Below are positions 15,713 through 24,369 of a stretch of 64,000 bases of DNA, piece after piece. Numbering within the stretch: position 1 is the stretch's first letter; each line of letters starts with the position of its first letter. The stretch comes from Roseibacterium beibuensis (GTDB taxonomy: Bacteria > Pseudomonadota > Alphaproteobacteria > Rhodobacterales > Rhodobacteraceae), in contig NZ_BAABHW010000007.1 in the NCBI RefSeq assembly GCF_039542305.1, positions 62,001 to 126,000 of the forward strand, read 5' to 3'. A program made the translations under genes and the position numbers. Under the pieces are notes generated by a model, which saw only the letters and a list, made by a program, of their open reading frames with translations, was not told the origin of the DNA and did no database searches.

Positions 15713-16069
15713 TCAGTCGCCCAGCTTGTCGCGGAAAAACAGCGATTCCACGGTGTAGACGAGGATCGACATCCCGATCGCCCCCATGGCAGCGATGCCG
15801 AGAAAGACGATGACATCCACCGGCCCGCCGATATCGCGCAGGTGCGAGTCCGTCATGAACATCACGAACCAGACGGCAAGGACTGCCCCCACCGGCATGA
15901 ACAGCTGCGCGATCAAAAAGCGCCGCATGCCAAGGTTGTGATCCCGGATCAGCACGTACAGATACCCGACCGTGATGATGGCGGCGACAGCCACCATGGT
16001 CCAGAACAGGCCGGTGCCGAAGACCTCTTCGAACACGGCAATCATTGTCTCAAGGGTTAGTTCTTCCAT
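15713..16069 (-). CDS. small membrane protein linked to sulfide:quinone oxidoreductase (possibly DUF5368)
   Basis: A 118 aa protein with three to four hydrophobic segments: GLFWTMVAVAAIITVGYLYV, FLIAQLFMPVGAVLAVWFVM and VIVFLGIAAMGAIGMSILVY. I place it tentatively in DUF5368 from memory; no function is known. It follows the SQR gene by 12 bp on the same strand and ends in a shared terminator, so it is very likely cotranscribed and may be a membrane partner of SQR or move sulfur species. Confidence 0.75.
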   Translation of the reverse strand: MEELTLETMIAVFEEVFGTGLFWTMVAVAAIITVGYLYVLIRDHNLGMRRFLIAQLFMPVGAVLAVWFVMFMTDSHLRDIGGPVDVIVFLGIAAMGAIGMSILVYTVESLFFRDKLGD

Positions 16070-16081
16070 GTTCCCGTCTCC

Positions 16082-17395
16082 TCAGGCCTGGCCGCGCAGC
16101 ATGGCGTTGTAGGTGGCTTTCAGGGCGATTTCCTTCATCAGCCAGCTGATCCACAGCTCTTCCAGCGGGGCGATCACCCCGGGGAAGGACGGCGTCAGGT
16201 TGTTGTTGTAGTCGAACTCGATCAGCATCGCGCGTCCAATGCGCGTGATCATCGGGCAGGAGGTATAGCCATCATAGGTTGCCGTTCCGTCCTCGCCCTG
16301 GATGGCGGCGACGAGGTGATCTTCGACCACCGGCACCTGGAACTTGACGCTCGCGGCGGTCTTGCCCTTGGGCACGCCCGCAACGTCGCCCACAGCCCAG
16401 ATATTGTCATAGCGATTGTGGCGCATCGTATACTGGTCGCAATCGACCCAGCCCTGATCCGTCCAGCGATCGGCCCAGCTGAGGCCCGAATCGCGGATGA
16501 ACTGCGGCGCGCGCTGCGGCGGGACGATGTGGATATAGTCGTAATCCTGCTCTTCGGTGCCGTCGGGTGTCTCGAAGGTTGCGATCTTGCGCTCGGCGTC
16601 GATGGCCCGCAGCGTCCGCTGGTAGCTGTAATCGATATCGCGGTCGCCAAACAGCATGCGCACCCGCTCGGACACGATCGGCACGCCGAACAGGCTGGTC
16701 TGCGGGGCGGCATAGAGGATCTCGGCCGCGCCGCGATTGTCGGCCCGGCGCAGGCGGTCGTCGATCAGGAAGGTGTGCTTGAGCGGCGCGCCGGCACATT
16801 TCATCTCGGTTTCCGGACGGGTGAATAGCCCCCTGCCCCCTTCCTCGACGAAACGCGACGCCGCTTCCCAGGTTGCCGCGGCATCTTCGGGCCCGCCATA
16901 GAGCGCGCCGATGCCGTTGGTGCCGATCATGTCGCGCGAAAAGCCCTCGATCGCGTCATGGTCGAGCATGAGGCCCGGCGCGAGCACGAGGAAATCATAC
17001 TCGACGCTTTCGCCACCCTCGGTGTCCACGCGCCGCACCTCCGGGTCCACGGCCGAAACCGCATCCTCGATCAGGGTTACGCCGTCCGGAAGCCACTCGG
17101 TTGTCGTGCTGACCACATAGTCGGCGGGCTTGAGGCCAGCCGCAACAAGCGTCAGGCCCGGTTGATACAGGTGGCGCACCCGAGGATCGATCAGCGTGAT
17201 CTGAGCCCCGTCCAGGCGGTCGACCAGCCGGTTGACCAGCGCGGTGCCGGCGGCCCCGGCCCCGATGATCACGATGCGGGCACTGGTCTGCACGGTCTGT
17301 GCGCGCGCCTCGGCGCCCGGCAGGGTGGCGGCAGCGCCCCCCGCAGCGGCCATGGCCAGAAAGGCCCGGCGGCTGGTGTTGAAATTCTCTGTCAT
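16082..17395 (-). CDS. sqr: sulfide:quinone oxidoreductase (Tat-exported FAD protein)
   Basis: A 437 aa flavoprotein that would oxidise sulfide and pass electrons to the quinone pool. An N-terminal Tat-like signal TSRRAFLAMAAAGGAAATLPG (twin Arg at 9-10) is followed by the FAD-binding VIIGAGAAGTALVNRL. Redox cysteines are in EMKCAGAPLKHTFLI and TSCPMITRIG; the second FAD motif NIWAVGDVAGVPKGKTAASV is present. Flavocytochrome c sulfide dehydrogenase flavoprotein is the alternative, but no cytochrome subunit is near. The ATG at 17395 is 8 nt after GGGAG. It leads a two-gene operon with the membrane protein at 15713. Confidence 0.87.
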   Translation of the reverse strand: MTENFNTSRRAFLAMAAAGGAAATLPGAEARAQTVQTSARIVIIGAGAAGTALVNRLVDRLDGAQITLIDPRVRHLYQPGLTLVAAGLKPADYVVSTTTEWLPDGVTLIEDAVSAVDPEVRRVDTEGGESVEYDFLVLAPGLMLDHDAIEGFSRDMIGTNGIGALYGGPEDAAATWEAASRFVEEGGRGLFTRPETEMKCAGAPLKHTFLIDDRLRRADNRGAAEILYAAPQTSLFGVPIVSERVRMLFGDRDIDYSYQRTLRAIDAERKIATFETPDGTEEQDYDYIHIVPPQRAPQFIRDSGLSWADRWTDQGWVDCDQYTMRHNRYDNIWAVGDVAGVPKGKTAASVKFQVPVVEDHLVAAIQGEDGTATYDGYTSCPMITRIGRAMLIEFDYNNNLTPSFPGVIAPLEELWISWLMKEIALKATYNAMLRGQA

Positions 17396-17653
17396 TCGCA
17401 TGTCTCCCGAGTCCGTGACGCGTCTCTGATTTGGCATGCAATAGTGTGCAATGTTAAATTCCGACTTTGACATATATCAAATCACTCGCCTTCAGGGCGA
17501 ATTTGTCGCGACCGGTGAAAATTCCCTCTTGATCCGACTCGGGCTCGGCCTTAGGTGCCCCCTCACGAACCGGGACCGATCCCAACTTCGGCGACAGCCG
17601 GGGGGGCGCTAAGGACCCACCACATCACTCTACTGGTAAGAAGGGGGAGCGCC

Positions 17654-18151
17654 ATGGACAGCGCCGACCTCTTCCAACTGGGGACTGGTCTGGAGACAGG
17701 CGCCCATGCGGAAGAATCCCGCAGCCAGACGGCTGCACGCGATATTTTTGACGACACCCGTGACGATCACTTCATCCGCCGCGATGGCGCGGTGTTTGCC
17801 GGCACGCACCTGATCATCGAAGTCGAGAACGGCCACGGGCTGGATGACGAGGATCGCATCCAGCAGGCGTTCCGTGACTGCGTGGATGAATGCGGCGCCA
17901 CGCTGCTGCACATCCACACGCACAAGTTCTCGCCCCAGGGCGTGAGCGGCGTGGCCGTTCTGGCCGAAAGCCATATCTCGGTGCACACTTGGCCCGAGAT
18001 CGGCTACGGCGCCTTCGACGTGTTCATGTGCGGCGACGCGCAGCCGTGGAAGGCCGTGGACGTGCTGCGCCGGGCCTTCGGCACCGAGACCGTGCACGTC
18101 AAGGAACTGCGCCGCGGCGAAGGCCTCGTGAGCGAGGTCGTGGCCGCCTGA
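17654..18151 (+). CDS. speD: S-adenosylmethionine decarboxylase proenzyme
   Basis: This pyruvoyl enzyme makes decarboxylated AdoMet, the aminopropyl donor for spermidine. The 165 aa product has the self-cleavage block AESHISVHTWPEIGYGAFDV; Ser106, after Glu105, should become the pyruvoyl group. GTHLIIEVENGHGL and KFSPQGVSGVAVLAE are also typical of the short prokaryotic class. About 45 extra N-terminal residues precede the core compared with the minimal Thermotoga-type enzyme. The ATG at 17654 follows GGGGGAG. speE lies 89 bp downstream on the same strand. Confidence 0.93.
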   Translation: MDSADLFQLGTGLETGAHAEESRSQTAARDIFDDTRDDHFIRRDGAVFAGTHLIIEVENGHGLDDEDRIQQAFRDCVDECGATLLHIHTHKFSPQGVSGVAVLAESHISVHTWPEIGYGAFDVFMCGDAQPWKAVDVLRRAFGTETVHVKELRRGEGLVSEVVAA

Positions 18152-18240
18152 TCGCGGCTGTCATTCTCGAAAGAACCGGGCCGCGCGCACCCCGCCGCGG
18201 CCCGCATCCGTTTCAAGCCATAACACCCGGGGGACACATC

Positions 18241-19107
18241 ATGACCGATCGCACCGACTGGCCCGCCGACTGGAACATCGAGCGTCTGCACGACGATCAC
18301 CTGCAAGGCCTGCGCATCACGACCGAGTTCTACGACAGCGCGACCGAGCACCAGCGCATCCGCGTCTTCGAGAACCCGACCTTTGGCCGGATCATGACGC
18401 TCGATGGCGTGGTGCAGGTCACCGAAGCCGACAATTTCATCTATCACGAGATGCTGACCCATGTGCCGATCCTCGCCCATGGCAACGTCAAGCGCGCCCT
18501 GATCGTCGGCGGCGGCGATGGTGGCATGGCCCGCGAGGTGCTGAAGCATGACGGGGTCGAACAGGTCACCATGGTCGAGATCGACGGCGGCGTGGTGGAC
18601 TTCTGCAAGCAATACCTGCCCGGCATCTCGGCGGGCGCCTTCGACGACCCGCGCCTCGATCTCGTGATCGCGGACGGCGCGGCCTTCATGAAGGAGAACG
18701 CCGATTTCTACGACGTCATCATCGTCGATTCCACCGATCCGGTCGGCCCCGGCGAGGTTCTGTTCACCGACACCTTCTATGGCCACGCCCGCGCCCGCCT
18801 GGCCGAGGGCGGCATTCTCGTGACCCAGAACGGGGTGCCCTTCCTGCAGGGCGAAGAGCTGACCAACACGATGCGGGCCTTCCGCGCGTTGTTCTCGGAT
18901 GCCACCTGCTATCTCGCCACGATCCCGACCTATGCGGGTGGGCCGATGGCCTTCGGCTGGGGCACGAACGGCACGGCGCGTCAGACGGACCTTGCCACTT
19001 TGCGCGCACGGTTCGAGGCGGCGGGACTGTCGACCGACTACTACACGCCCGAAGTGCACCAAGGCGCCTTTGCCCTGCCCCCTTACGTGGCGCGGCTTAT
19101 CCCGTAA
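18241..19107 (+). CDS. speE: polyamine aminopropyltransferase (spermidine synthase)
   Basis: A 288 aa enzyme that transfers the aminopropyl group from decarboxylated AdoMet to putrescine. The nucleotide-binding core is ALIVGGGDGGMAREVLKHDG with VEIDGGVVDFCKQYLP; the catalytic loop is IIVDSTDPVGPGEVLFT. The N-terminal beta domain has FGRIMTLDGVVQVTEADNF. It follows speD, so spermidine can be made from AdoMet and putrescine; the potBCA importer lies 4 kb away. A cluster of palindromes separates it from the convergent transporter gene. Confidence 0.95.
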   Translation: MTDRTDWPADWNIERLHDDHLQGLRITTEFYDSATEHQRIRVFENPTFGRIMTLDGVVQVTEADNFIYHEMLTHVPILAHGNVKRALIVGGGDGGMAREVLKHDGVEQVTMVEIDGGVVDFCKQYLPGISAGAFDDPRLDLVIADGAAFMKENADFYDVIIVDSTDPVGPGEVLFTDTFYGHARARLAEGGILVTQNGVPFLQGEELTNTMRAFRALFSDATCYLATIPTYAGGPMAFGWGTNGTARQTDLATLRARFEAAGLSTDYYTPEVHQGAFALPPYVARLIP

Positions 19108-19113
19108 GCGGGG

Positions 19114-19185
19114 CGTTTTCCTCGAGGAAAACGGCCGAAAATCTCGAGATTTTCGGCGGGGCGGAGACCGGGAGGTCTCCGCCCC
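19114..19185. terminator. two perfect palindromes plus a 12 bp hairpin at a convergent junction
   Basis: Palindrome A (19114-19133) has arms CGTTTTCCTC and GAGGAAAACG. Palindrome B (19134-19157) has arms GCCGAAAATCTC and GAGATTTTCGGC. Hairpin C pairs GGGGCGGAGACC (19158-19169) with GGTCTCCGCCCC (19174-19185) around GGGA. The three abut without spacing and fill the 85 bp between speE and the convergent transporter gene. The architecture repeats that at 6966-7033, with CTCGAG again at the centres. Confidence 0.75.
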
Positions 19186-19192
19186 TTTCCAG

Positions 19193-20170
19193 TCATTCCG
19201 GAACGCAGATCTCGCCCCGCCCGATCGCCAGCGCCGTGCGCAGGATCAGGCCCGCCACAACAAGCACCAGCACACCCAGAACGATCAGACCGATGGCGTC
19301 ATGGAGCGTGCTGCCCGTCTGCGCGCCGTAAAGGAAAGACGAGATGGACAGCGCCGCCAGAGGAAAACTCAGCGCCCACCAGCTGAGCGCGAAGGGCAGT
19401 TTGGCAAACTTGGGCAGTTCCATGAACACCAGCGCGGCGAAGACATAGCCCATGTTCACCAACAGGATGCCGAACGTATCGACCTCACCCACCAGCCGGA
19501 AATAGGAGACGAAGCCCACGGACGGCGGCGCGATCAGGATCAGCATGGTCGGCAACAGCTTGCCCGGCAGCGGGTTGTGAAAGATCAGACGGTTGAAGAC
19601 CAGAACCAGCAGCACCATCCAGAAGATCAGACCGGCGGAAAAGAACAGCCAGCTGATATCGGTATAGCCCATCTGCGCACCGGCCACCGGCACGATGATG
19701 TTGCCCACCGCCGGGATGAACCACGCGGGGTTCAGGTGCCCGACCTCGAAAGCGCGGTGGCTGATCCAGCTATGGATGACCGACAGCGTCAGAACGCCCT
19801 GCAGGACCGTCCCGATCACCCAGACGATCCGCGCGATGACGGGGAAATCGGTGTTCATCGCCGTCGCCATCAGAAGCAGCGAGATCGAGATCGTCGGGAA
19901 GAAGGCCAGTTTCACCGGGTGGTGCCATTCGGCGACGACCGCTCTTGGGTAGCGCACGGCCTTGGTCAGGTAGACCAGCGCGATGGCGGCAAAGGCCGCG
20001 ATCCCGACCCAGAGCATGCCTTGCGCCAGCGGCTCGGCCCAGCTGTGCGCGTGCGAGGCCGCGCGCAAGGCCAGCGTCAGGCCGAAAAGGCCCATCAGGA
20101 TGGCGTGGAATGTCACGGGCAGATGCTCCAGCCGGCTATGGCTGTCGGCGGGGGCGGTGGTGTCGGTCAT
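19193..20170 (-). CDS. TDT / SLAC1-type membrane transporter
   Basis: A 325 aa integral membrane protein with about ten hydrophobic segments, for example FHAILMGLFGLTLALRAA, LNPAWFIPAVGNIIVPVAG and WLFFSAGLIFWMVLLVLVF. The HLPVTFHAILMGLFG start and the PAWFIPAVGNIIVP block match the tellurite-resistance/dicarboxylate transporter (TehA/SLAC1) family, anion channels or C4-dicarboxylate and sulfite exporters. The substrate cannot be assigned. It begins at ATG 20170 and stands alone. A small palindrome (20208-20220) lies just upstream. Confidence 0.85.
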   Translation of the reverse strand: MTDTTAPADSHSRLEHLPVTFHAILMGLFGLTLALRAASHAHSWAEPLAQGMLWVGIAAFAAIALVYLTKAVRYPRAVVAEWHHPVKLAFFPTISISLLLMATAMNTDFPVIARIVWVIGTVLQGVLTLSVIHSWISHRAFEVGHLNPAWFIPAVGNIIVPVAGAQMGYTDISWLFFSAGLIFWMVLLVLVFNRLIFHNPLPGKLLPTMLILIAPPSVGFVSYFRLVGEVDTFGILLVNMGYVFAALVFMELPKFAKLPFALSWWALSFPLAALSISSFLYGAQTGSTLHDAIGLIVLGVLVLVVAGLILRTALAIGRGEICVPE

Positions 20171-20207
20171 GTCGGTCCCTTCCCGGCAATTCGATTGCAG
20201 GTGTCAA

Positions 20208-20220
20208 CTAGATCTTCTAG
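20208..20220. promoter_or_regulatory. short inverted repeat upstream of the TDT transporter gene
   Basis: CTAGA-TCT-TCTAG is a perfect 5 bp inverted repeat with a 3 bp centre, 38 bp upstream of the ATG at 20170. CTAG is rare in high-GC DNA, so two copies here are notable. Operator function is a guess. Confidence 0.3.
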
Positions 20221-20270
20221 CGGGATTGTACCACGGGTGCAGCGTCACAGGGTGTCGCAGCCAGGCCGCC

Positions 20271-20693
20271 TCAGCGTTCTGGCGGAATCGAATAGGTCAG
20301 CGAGGCGCGTGCGACCGGCGCGTCCGACCCTTCCGAGAACATCAGGCATTCGCCCACCGCCAGCACCCGGCCCAGCTTCAGCAGCCGGCACACGCAGATC
20401 AGGTCCGCCCCCGCCGCCGGTTTGCGCATGAAATCGATCGAGCAATTGGTCGTCACGGCCAAGGCCTTGGGCCCGATCATCGCCAGCACGGCAAGGTAGA
20501 CCGACACATCGGCCAGCGCGAACATCGACGGCCCCGAGACGGTGCCGCCGGGGCGCAGGTGCCGCTCGGCCACGGGCAGGCGGACACGGATCGCCTTCTC
20601 GCCAACCTCTTCGATGATGAAATCTCCGGCGGTCTGCGGAAACTCCCGCTCCAGAAACGCGTGCAGATCGGCCTCGGTCATCACGACTGGCAT
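20271..20693 (-). CDS. PaaI-like hotdog-fold thioesterase
   Basis: A 140 aa hotdog-fold acyl-CoA thioesterase-like protein. The helix and following strand read TVSGPSMFALADVSVYLAVLA, then ALAVTTNCSIDFMRKPAAG and RLLKLGRVLAVGECLMF, the usual PaaI family layout. It probably hydrolyses small or aromatic acyl-CoAs. The ATG at 20693 follows AAGGGAG. It is divergent from the enoyl-CoA hydratase gene at 20778, with 84 bp between starts, so the two may share control in acyl-CoA metabolism. Confidence 0.85.
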   Translation of the reverse strand: MPVVMTEADLHAFLEREFPQTAGDFIIEEVGEKAIRVRLPVAERHLRPGGTVSGPSMFALADVSVYLAVLAMIGPKALAVTTNCSIDFMRKPAAGADLICVCRLLKLGRVLAVGECLMFSEGSDAPVARASLTYSIPPER

Positions 20694-20777
20694 GAATGGC
20701 TCCCTTCCTGTTTCCCCCACCCTCGATTGCCGCTAACGTGCCGCCGGGATGGGACGGTGGCAAGGGAGGCATCCACC

Positions 20778-21572
20778 ATGACGGACGATATTCTTCTGCG
20801 CGAGGACCGGGGCGCGATCACGCACCTGACGCTGAACGCACCGGGCAGCCTGAACGCGCTGTCTGACGCCATGCTGGCGCGGCTGACCGAAACCTTCACC
20901 GACCTGATCCAATCCAGGACACAGCGCGTGATCGTGCTGAAGGGCGTGGGCAAGGCGTTTTGCGCGGGCCACGACCTGAAAGAGATGAAGGCCAAGCGCG
21001 AGAGCGGAAACGGTGCGGCCGAGCTGCGGGACCTTTTCGACCGCTGCGCACGCATGATGCAGTTGATCCCCCGCCTGCCCCAGCCGGTCATCGCGCAGAC
21101 CCACGGCATCGCGACGGCCGCCGGTTGCCAGCTTGTCGCCTCCTGCGACATGGCGGTCAGCGCCGAAAGCTGCCGCTTTGGCGTGAACGGCGTCAATATC
21201 GGCCTCTTCTGTTCGACGCCCATGGTGGCGCTCAGCCGCAATGCCCCGCGCAAGCAGGTGTTCGAGATGCTGACCACGGGCGAGTTCATCGACGCCCACC
21301 GCGCGCGGGAGTTGGGCCTTGTGAACCGCGTTGTTCCCGACAATGCGCTGGACGAGGAGACCGAGGCGCTCGCCGCGCTTGTCGCCAGCAAGCTGGGCAG
21401 CGCCGTGCGGATCGGCAAACGCGCCTTCTACGACCAGATCGACCTGCCGCTGGACAAGGCCTACGAGCTGACCGGCGCGGTGATGGTCGAGAACATGCTC
21501 GACAAGGGCACGGCCGAAGGGGTCGATGCCTTCATCGAAAAGCGCAAACCCGACTGGAACCAGCCCGGCTGA
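20778..21572 (+). CDS. enoyl-CoA hydratase/isomerase family protein
   Basis: A 264 aa crotonase-fold enzyme. The CoA/oxyanion region is VLKGVGKAFCAGHDLKEMK and the second conserved block is THGIATAAGCQLVASCDMAV with FGVNGVNIGLFCSTP. The GxDLKEM form resembles the echA/ECHDC group. In the second block Ala-Gly-Cys-Gln replaces the usual Gly-Gly-Gly/Glu pattern, so the first hydratase glutamate appears absent and the reaction may be decarboxylation or isomerisation rather than hydration. The ATG at 20778 follows AAGGGAGG. Confidence 0.87.
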   Translation: MTDDILLREDRGAITHLTLNAPGSLNALSDAMLARLTETFTDLIQSRTQRVIVLKGVGKAFCAGHDLKEMKAKRESGNGAAELRDLFDRCARMMQLIPRLPQPVIAQTHGIATAAGCQLVASCDMAVSAESCRFGVNGVNIGLFCSTPMVALSRNAPRKQVFEMLTTGEFIDAHRARELGLVNRVVPDNALDEETEALAALVASKLGSAVRIGKRAFYDQIDLPLDKAYELTGAVMVENMLDKGTAEGVDAFIEKRKPDWNQPG

Positions 21573-21602
21573 TCCAAACCCCGCGCCACGATTCTCGGGG
21601 CC

Positions 21603-23078
21603 TTACACCCCGTAGATCGCGGCGAATTTCGCGTCGAGATAGTCAAGCAGCGGCGCTTCGCTGATCTCGCCCCCCGTGGCTTCCATGATCGTCTCGCGCG
21701 GCGGGCGTAGCCCGCCATGGCGTTGCAGCCGTTCGCGCAGCCAGAAGGTTGCAGCCGAAGGGTCGCCCTCGGCCAGATGCGCGTCGAGATCGGGAATGTC
21801 GCGGCGCATCGCCTCGTTCAGGCAGCCTGCATAGACGTTCCCGAGGCTGTAGGTCGGGAAATACCCGAACAGGCCCACCGACCAGTGCACGTCCTGCAAC
21901 ATGCCGTGGCTGGGCCGGTCGACCTTGACGCCGAAATCGGCCTCGAACCGGTCGTTCCAGGCCGCCTCCAGGTCCGCCACGGCCAGATCGCCCGAGATCA
22001 GCGCGCGCTCCAGATCGAAGCGCAGCATGATGTGCAGGTTGTAATGCACCTCGTCGGCCTCGGTCCGGATGAAGCCCGCGTTCACGCGGTTGACCGCAGC
22101 GTGGAAGGCCGCCTGATCGTGCAGGCCGATATCGTCGAAATGCGCCCGCATGCGGTTGAACAGCCAGCCGGTAAAGGGGGCCGACCGGCCCAACTGGTTC
22201 TCGTAGATGCGGCTTTGGCTTTCATGCACCCCCATCGACACGCCCTGCCCCAGCGCGGTCAGGCCATAGGCATCGTCGATATTCTGCTCGTAGGTGGCGT
22301 GGCCGACCTCGTGGATCGTGGAGTAGAGGCAGCCGAGCGGTTCGCCTTCGTCCACACGCGTGGTAATCCGCACATCCTTGCCCGAGCCGGAAGAGAAGGG
22401 ATGCACCGCCTGGTCGATCCGGCCATGCAGGAAATCGTAGCCGAAGACCCCCGCGACCTCGTGGGCGAGCGCCAGTTGCCTGTCTTCGGGAAAGGCGCCG
22501 GTCAGGCCCTTGGGCGGTGTGCCCTGCCCCAGCACCCGTTCGCGCAACGCGACAAGGCGCGGGCGCATCCGGTCGAACAGCGCCGCGATCTCGTCGCCGC
22601 TCATGCCCGGCTCGTAATCGTCGAGGAGCGCGTCGTAGAGAGTGCCGTCGGACCCGGCCAGCGCCGCGGCCTCCTGCCTGCGCAGGTTCACGACCTCTTC
22701 CAGGGTGGGCAGGAAATGCGCCACATCATCGGCCGCCCGCGCCCGCGCCCAGATGCCCTGCGCCAGCGAGGTGGTCCGCGCCAAGGCCGTGGCCAGATCT
22801 GCGGGAACCTTCATCGCCCGCTCGTATCCGCGCCGGATCAGGCGAAGCTGTGCCGCCTCGGCCTCGGTCGTCGCCTCGGCATTGTCCAGCCACTCCCCGA
22901 CCCTGGGATCGGTCCGGCGGGCGTGCAAAACCGATTCCAGCGCCCCCATCTCGTCCGAGCGCTGCTCGGCCGCGCCCTTGGGCATGACCGTTTCCTGGTC
23001 CCAGCCGAGACGGCCCATGACCTGCGCCAGCGCTTCGGTCTCGCGCTGAAAGGCGAGAAGATCGGTCAGTGCACTCAT
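21603..23078 (-). CDS. thermostable carboxypeptidase Taq-type (M32) metallopeptidase
   Basis: A 491 aa cytoplasmic zinc carboxypeptidase that removes C-terminal residues from peptides. The zinc motif is in STIHEVGHATYEQN (HEVGH). The M32 hallmarks WDQETVMPKGAAEQRSDEM, HPFSSGSGKDVRITTR, GVHESQSRIYENQLGRS and a final GLRPPRETIMEATGGE are present. The length is standard. It is 4 bp downstream of ctaA on the same strand and converges on the enoyl-CoA hydratase gene. Confidence 0.94.
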   Translation of the reverse strand: MSALTDLLAFQRETEALAQVMGRLGWDQETVMPKGAAEQRSDEMGALESVLHARRTDPRVGEWLDNAEATTEAEAAQLRLIRRGYERAMKVPADLATALARTTSLAQGIWARARAADDVAHFLPTLEEVVNLRRQEAAALAGSDGTLYDALLDDYEPGMSGDEIAALFDRMRPRLVALRERVLGQGTPPKGLTGAFPEDRQLALAHEVAGVFGYDFLHGRIDQAVHPFSSGSGKDVRITTRVDEGEPLGCLYSTIHEVGHATYEQNIDDAYGLTALGQGVSMGVHESQSRIYENQLGRSAPFTGWLFNRMRAHFDDIGLHDQAAFHAAVNRVNAGFIRTEADEVHYNLHIMLRFDLERALISGDLAVADLEAAWNDRFEADFGVKVDRPSHGMLQDVHWSVGLFGYFPTYSLGNVYAGCLNEAMRRDIPDLDAHLAEGDPSAATFWLRERLQRHGGLRPPRETIMEATGGEISEAPLLDYLDAKFAAIYGV

Positions 23079-23082
23079 AAGC

Positions 23083-24216
23083 TTAACCTCGGACAGATTG
23101 TTTCAGGGGATACATCGACAGGAACCGCGCGCGCAGGATCAGCACCATCAGCACCACCGCGCCGAACTGGTGCAGGATGGCGAGGTACCACGTGGCCGAG
23201 GTCATGACCGTCACGACGCCAAGAAAGATCTGAACGACCATCATCGCCATCATGTCGTTGAAGGCCGTGCGCGTCGCCTTGCGCGCAGATCTCAGGCTCG
23301 CGATCCAGGCCCCGAGCGCCACCAGCACCAGGAGGTAGCCCAGCATGCGGTGGATGAACTGCACCGTGCCGTCATTCTCGAAGAGGTTCCGCCAGACCGG
23401 TTCGATCGCCCACATGCCCGGCGGGGTCAGGCCACCGGCCATCAAGGGCCAATCGGTGTAGTTGCGGCCCGCGTCGATCCCGGCCACCAGCGCGCCGACG
23501 ATGATCTGGAGGAAGGCCAGGTGCATCACCCCGGTCGACATGCCCTTGAGCTTGCGGTCCCCCTCGCGCCGGGCCGAGAACAACTCCGCCTGTTCGCGGC
23601 CAAGCCGCATGACATACCACGCGATCAGCGACAGGATCAGGAAGGCCAGCCCCAGATGCGTCGCCAACCGGTAGGAGGCGACATCGAGCATCCCCTCCTG
23701 CAGGCCCGAATGCACCATCCACCAGCCGATCGCGCCCTGCACGCCGCCAAGCGCGCCAAGAAACAGCAATCGCCCCGTCCAGCCCTTCGGGATATTGCGC
23801 GTCGCCAGCAAACCGAGGAAGCCCACCGCCCAGACCAGGCCGATGAACCGGCCAAGCTGGCGGTGGCCCCATTCCCACCAGTAGATGACCTGGAACTCCG
23901 CCATGCTCATGCCACGGTTTTGCAACTGGTATTCCGGGATCGCGCGGTAGGCGTCGAACTCGGCCTGCCAGTCGGCCTCGGACAGGGGCGGGATGGCGCC
24001 CGAAAGCGGCGCCCATTCGGTGATCGACAGGCCCGAATCCGTCAGGCGGGTCAGGCCGCCCACGGCGATCATCACGACGACCAGCGCGAACAGGATCATC
24101 AGCCAGCCCCGCACCAGCCGCCGCGCGCGTGACCGGTCGCGGCTGACGCCGCCCGGCGTGGCGGCGGGCTTCTGTGTTTCGGTGACCTCTTCGAAAATGC
24201 TGCGACGCTCGGCCAT
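23083..24216 (-). CDS. ctaA: heme A synthase (CtaA, COX15 type)
   Basis: A 377 aa inner-membrane enzyme that hydroxylates heme O to heme A for aa3 cytochrome oxidase. Eight helices are expected; the first is MILFALVVVMIAVGGLTRLT followed by DSGLSITEWAPLSGAIPPLS. Haem-ligand histidines occur in WWEWGHRQLGRFIGL, RLATHLGLAF, FIHRMLGYLLVL and LAILHQFGAVVLM. The length and the TWYLAILHQF end are typical of the alphaproteobacterial (type 2) form. It is the upstream partner of the M32 peptidase gene. Confidence 0.96.
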   Translation of the reverse strand: MAERRSIFEEVTETQKPAATPGGVSRDRSRARRLVRGWLMILFALVVVMIAVGGLTRLTDSGLSITEWAPLSGAIPPLSEADWQAEFDAYRAIPEYQLQNRGMSMAEFQVIYWWEWGHRQLGRFIGLVWAVGFLGLLATRNIPKGWTGRLLFLGALGGVQGAIGWWMVHSGLQEGMLDVASYRLATHLGLAFLILSLIAWYVMRLGREQAELFSARREGDRKLKGMSTGVMHLAFLQIIVGALVAGIDAGRNYTDWPLMAGGLTPPGMWAIEPVWRNLFENDGTVQFIHRMLGYLLVLVALGAWIASLRSARKATRTAFNDMMAMMVVQIFLGVVTVMTSATWYLAILHQFGAVVLMVLILRARFLSMYPLKQSVRG

Positions 24217-24369
24217 GGCCCGTCTCCCCTCACATCTCGGGGTCAGACCTATCCCGCGCCCGCGCGGCCTTCAAGCGCCTGCGACGGCCTGACCATGCCC
24301 GGCCCGACCCTTCATCTTGGCCAGAAACCTCCGGGGGAGCGCGCGGCACGCGCGCGGGGGCAGAGCCCC

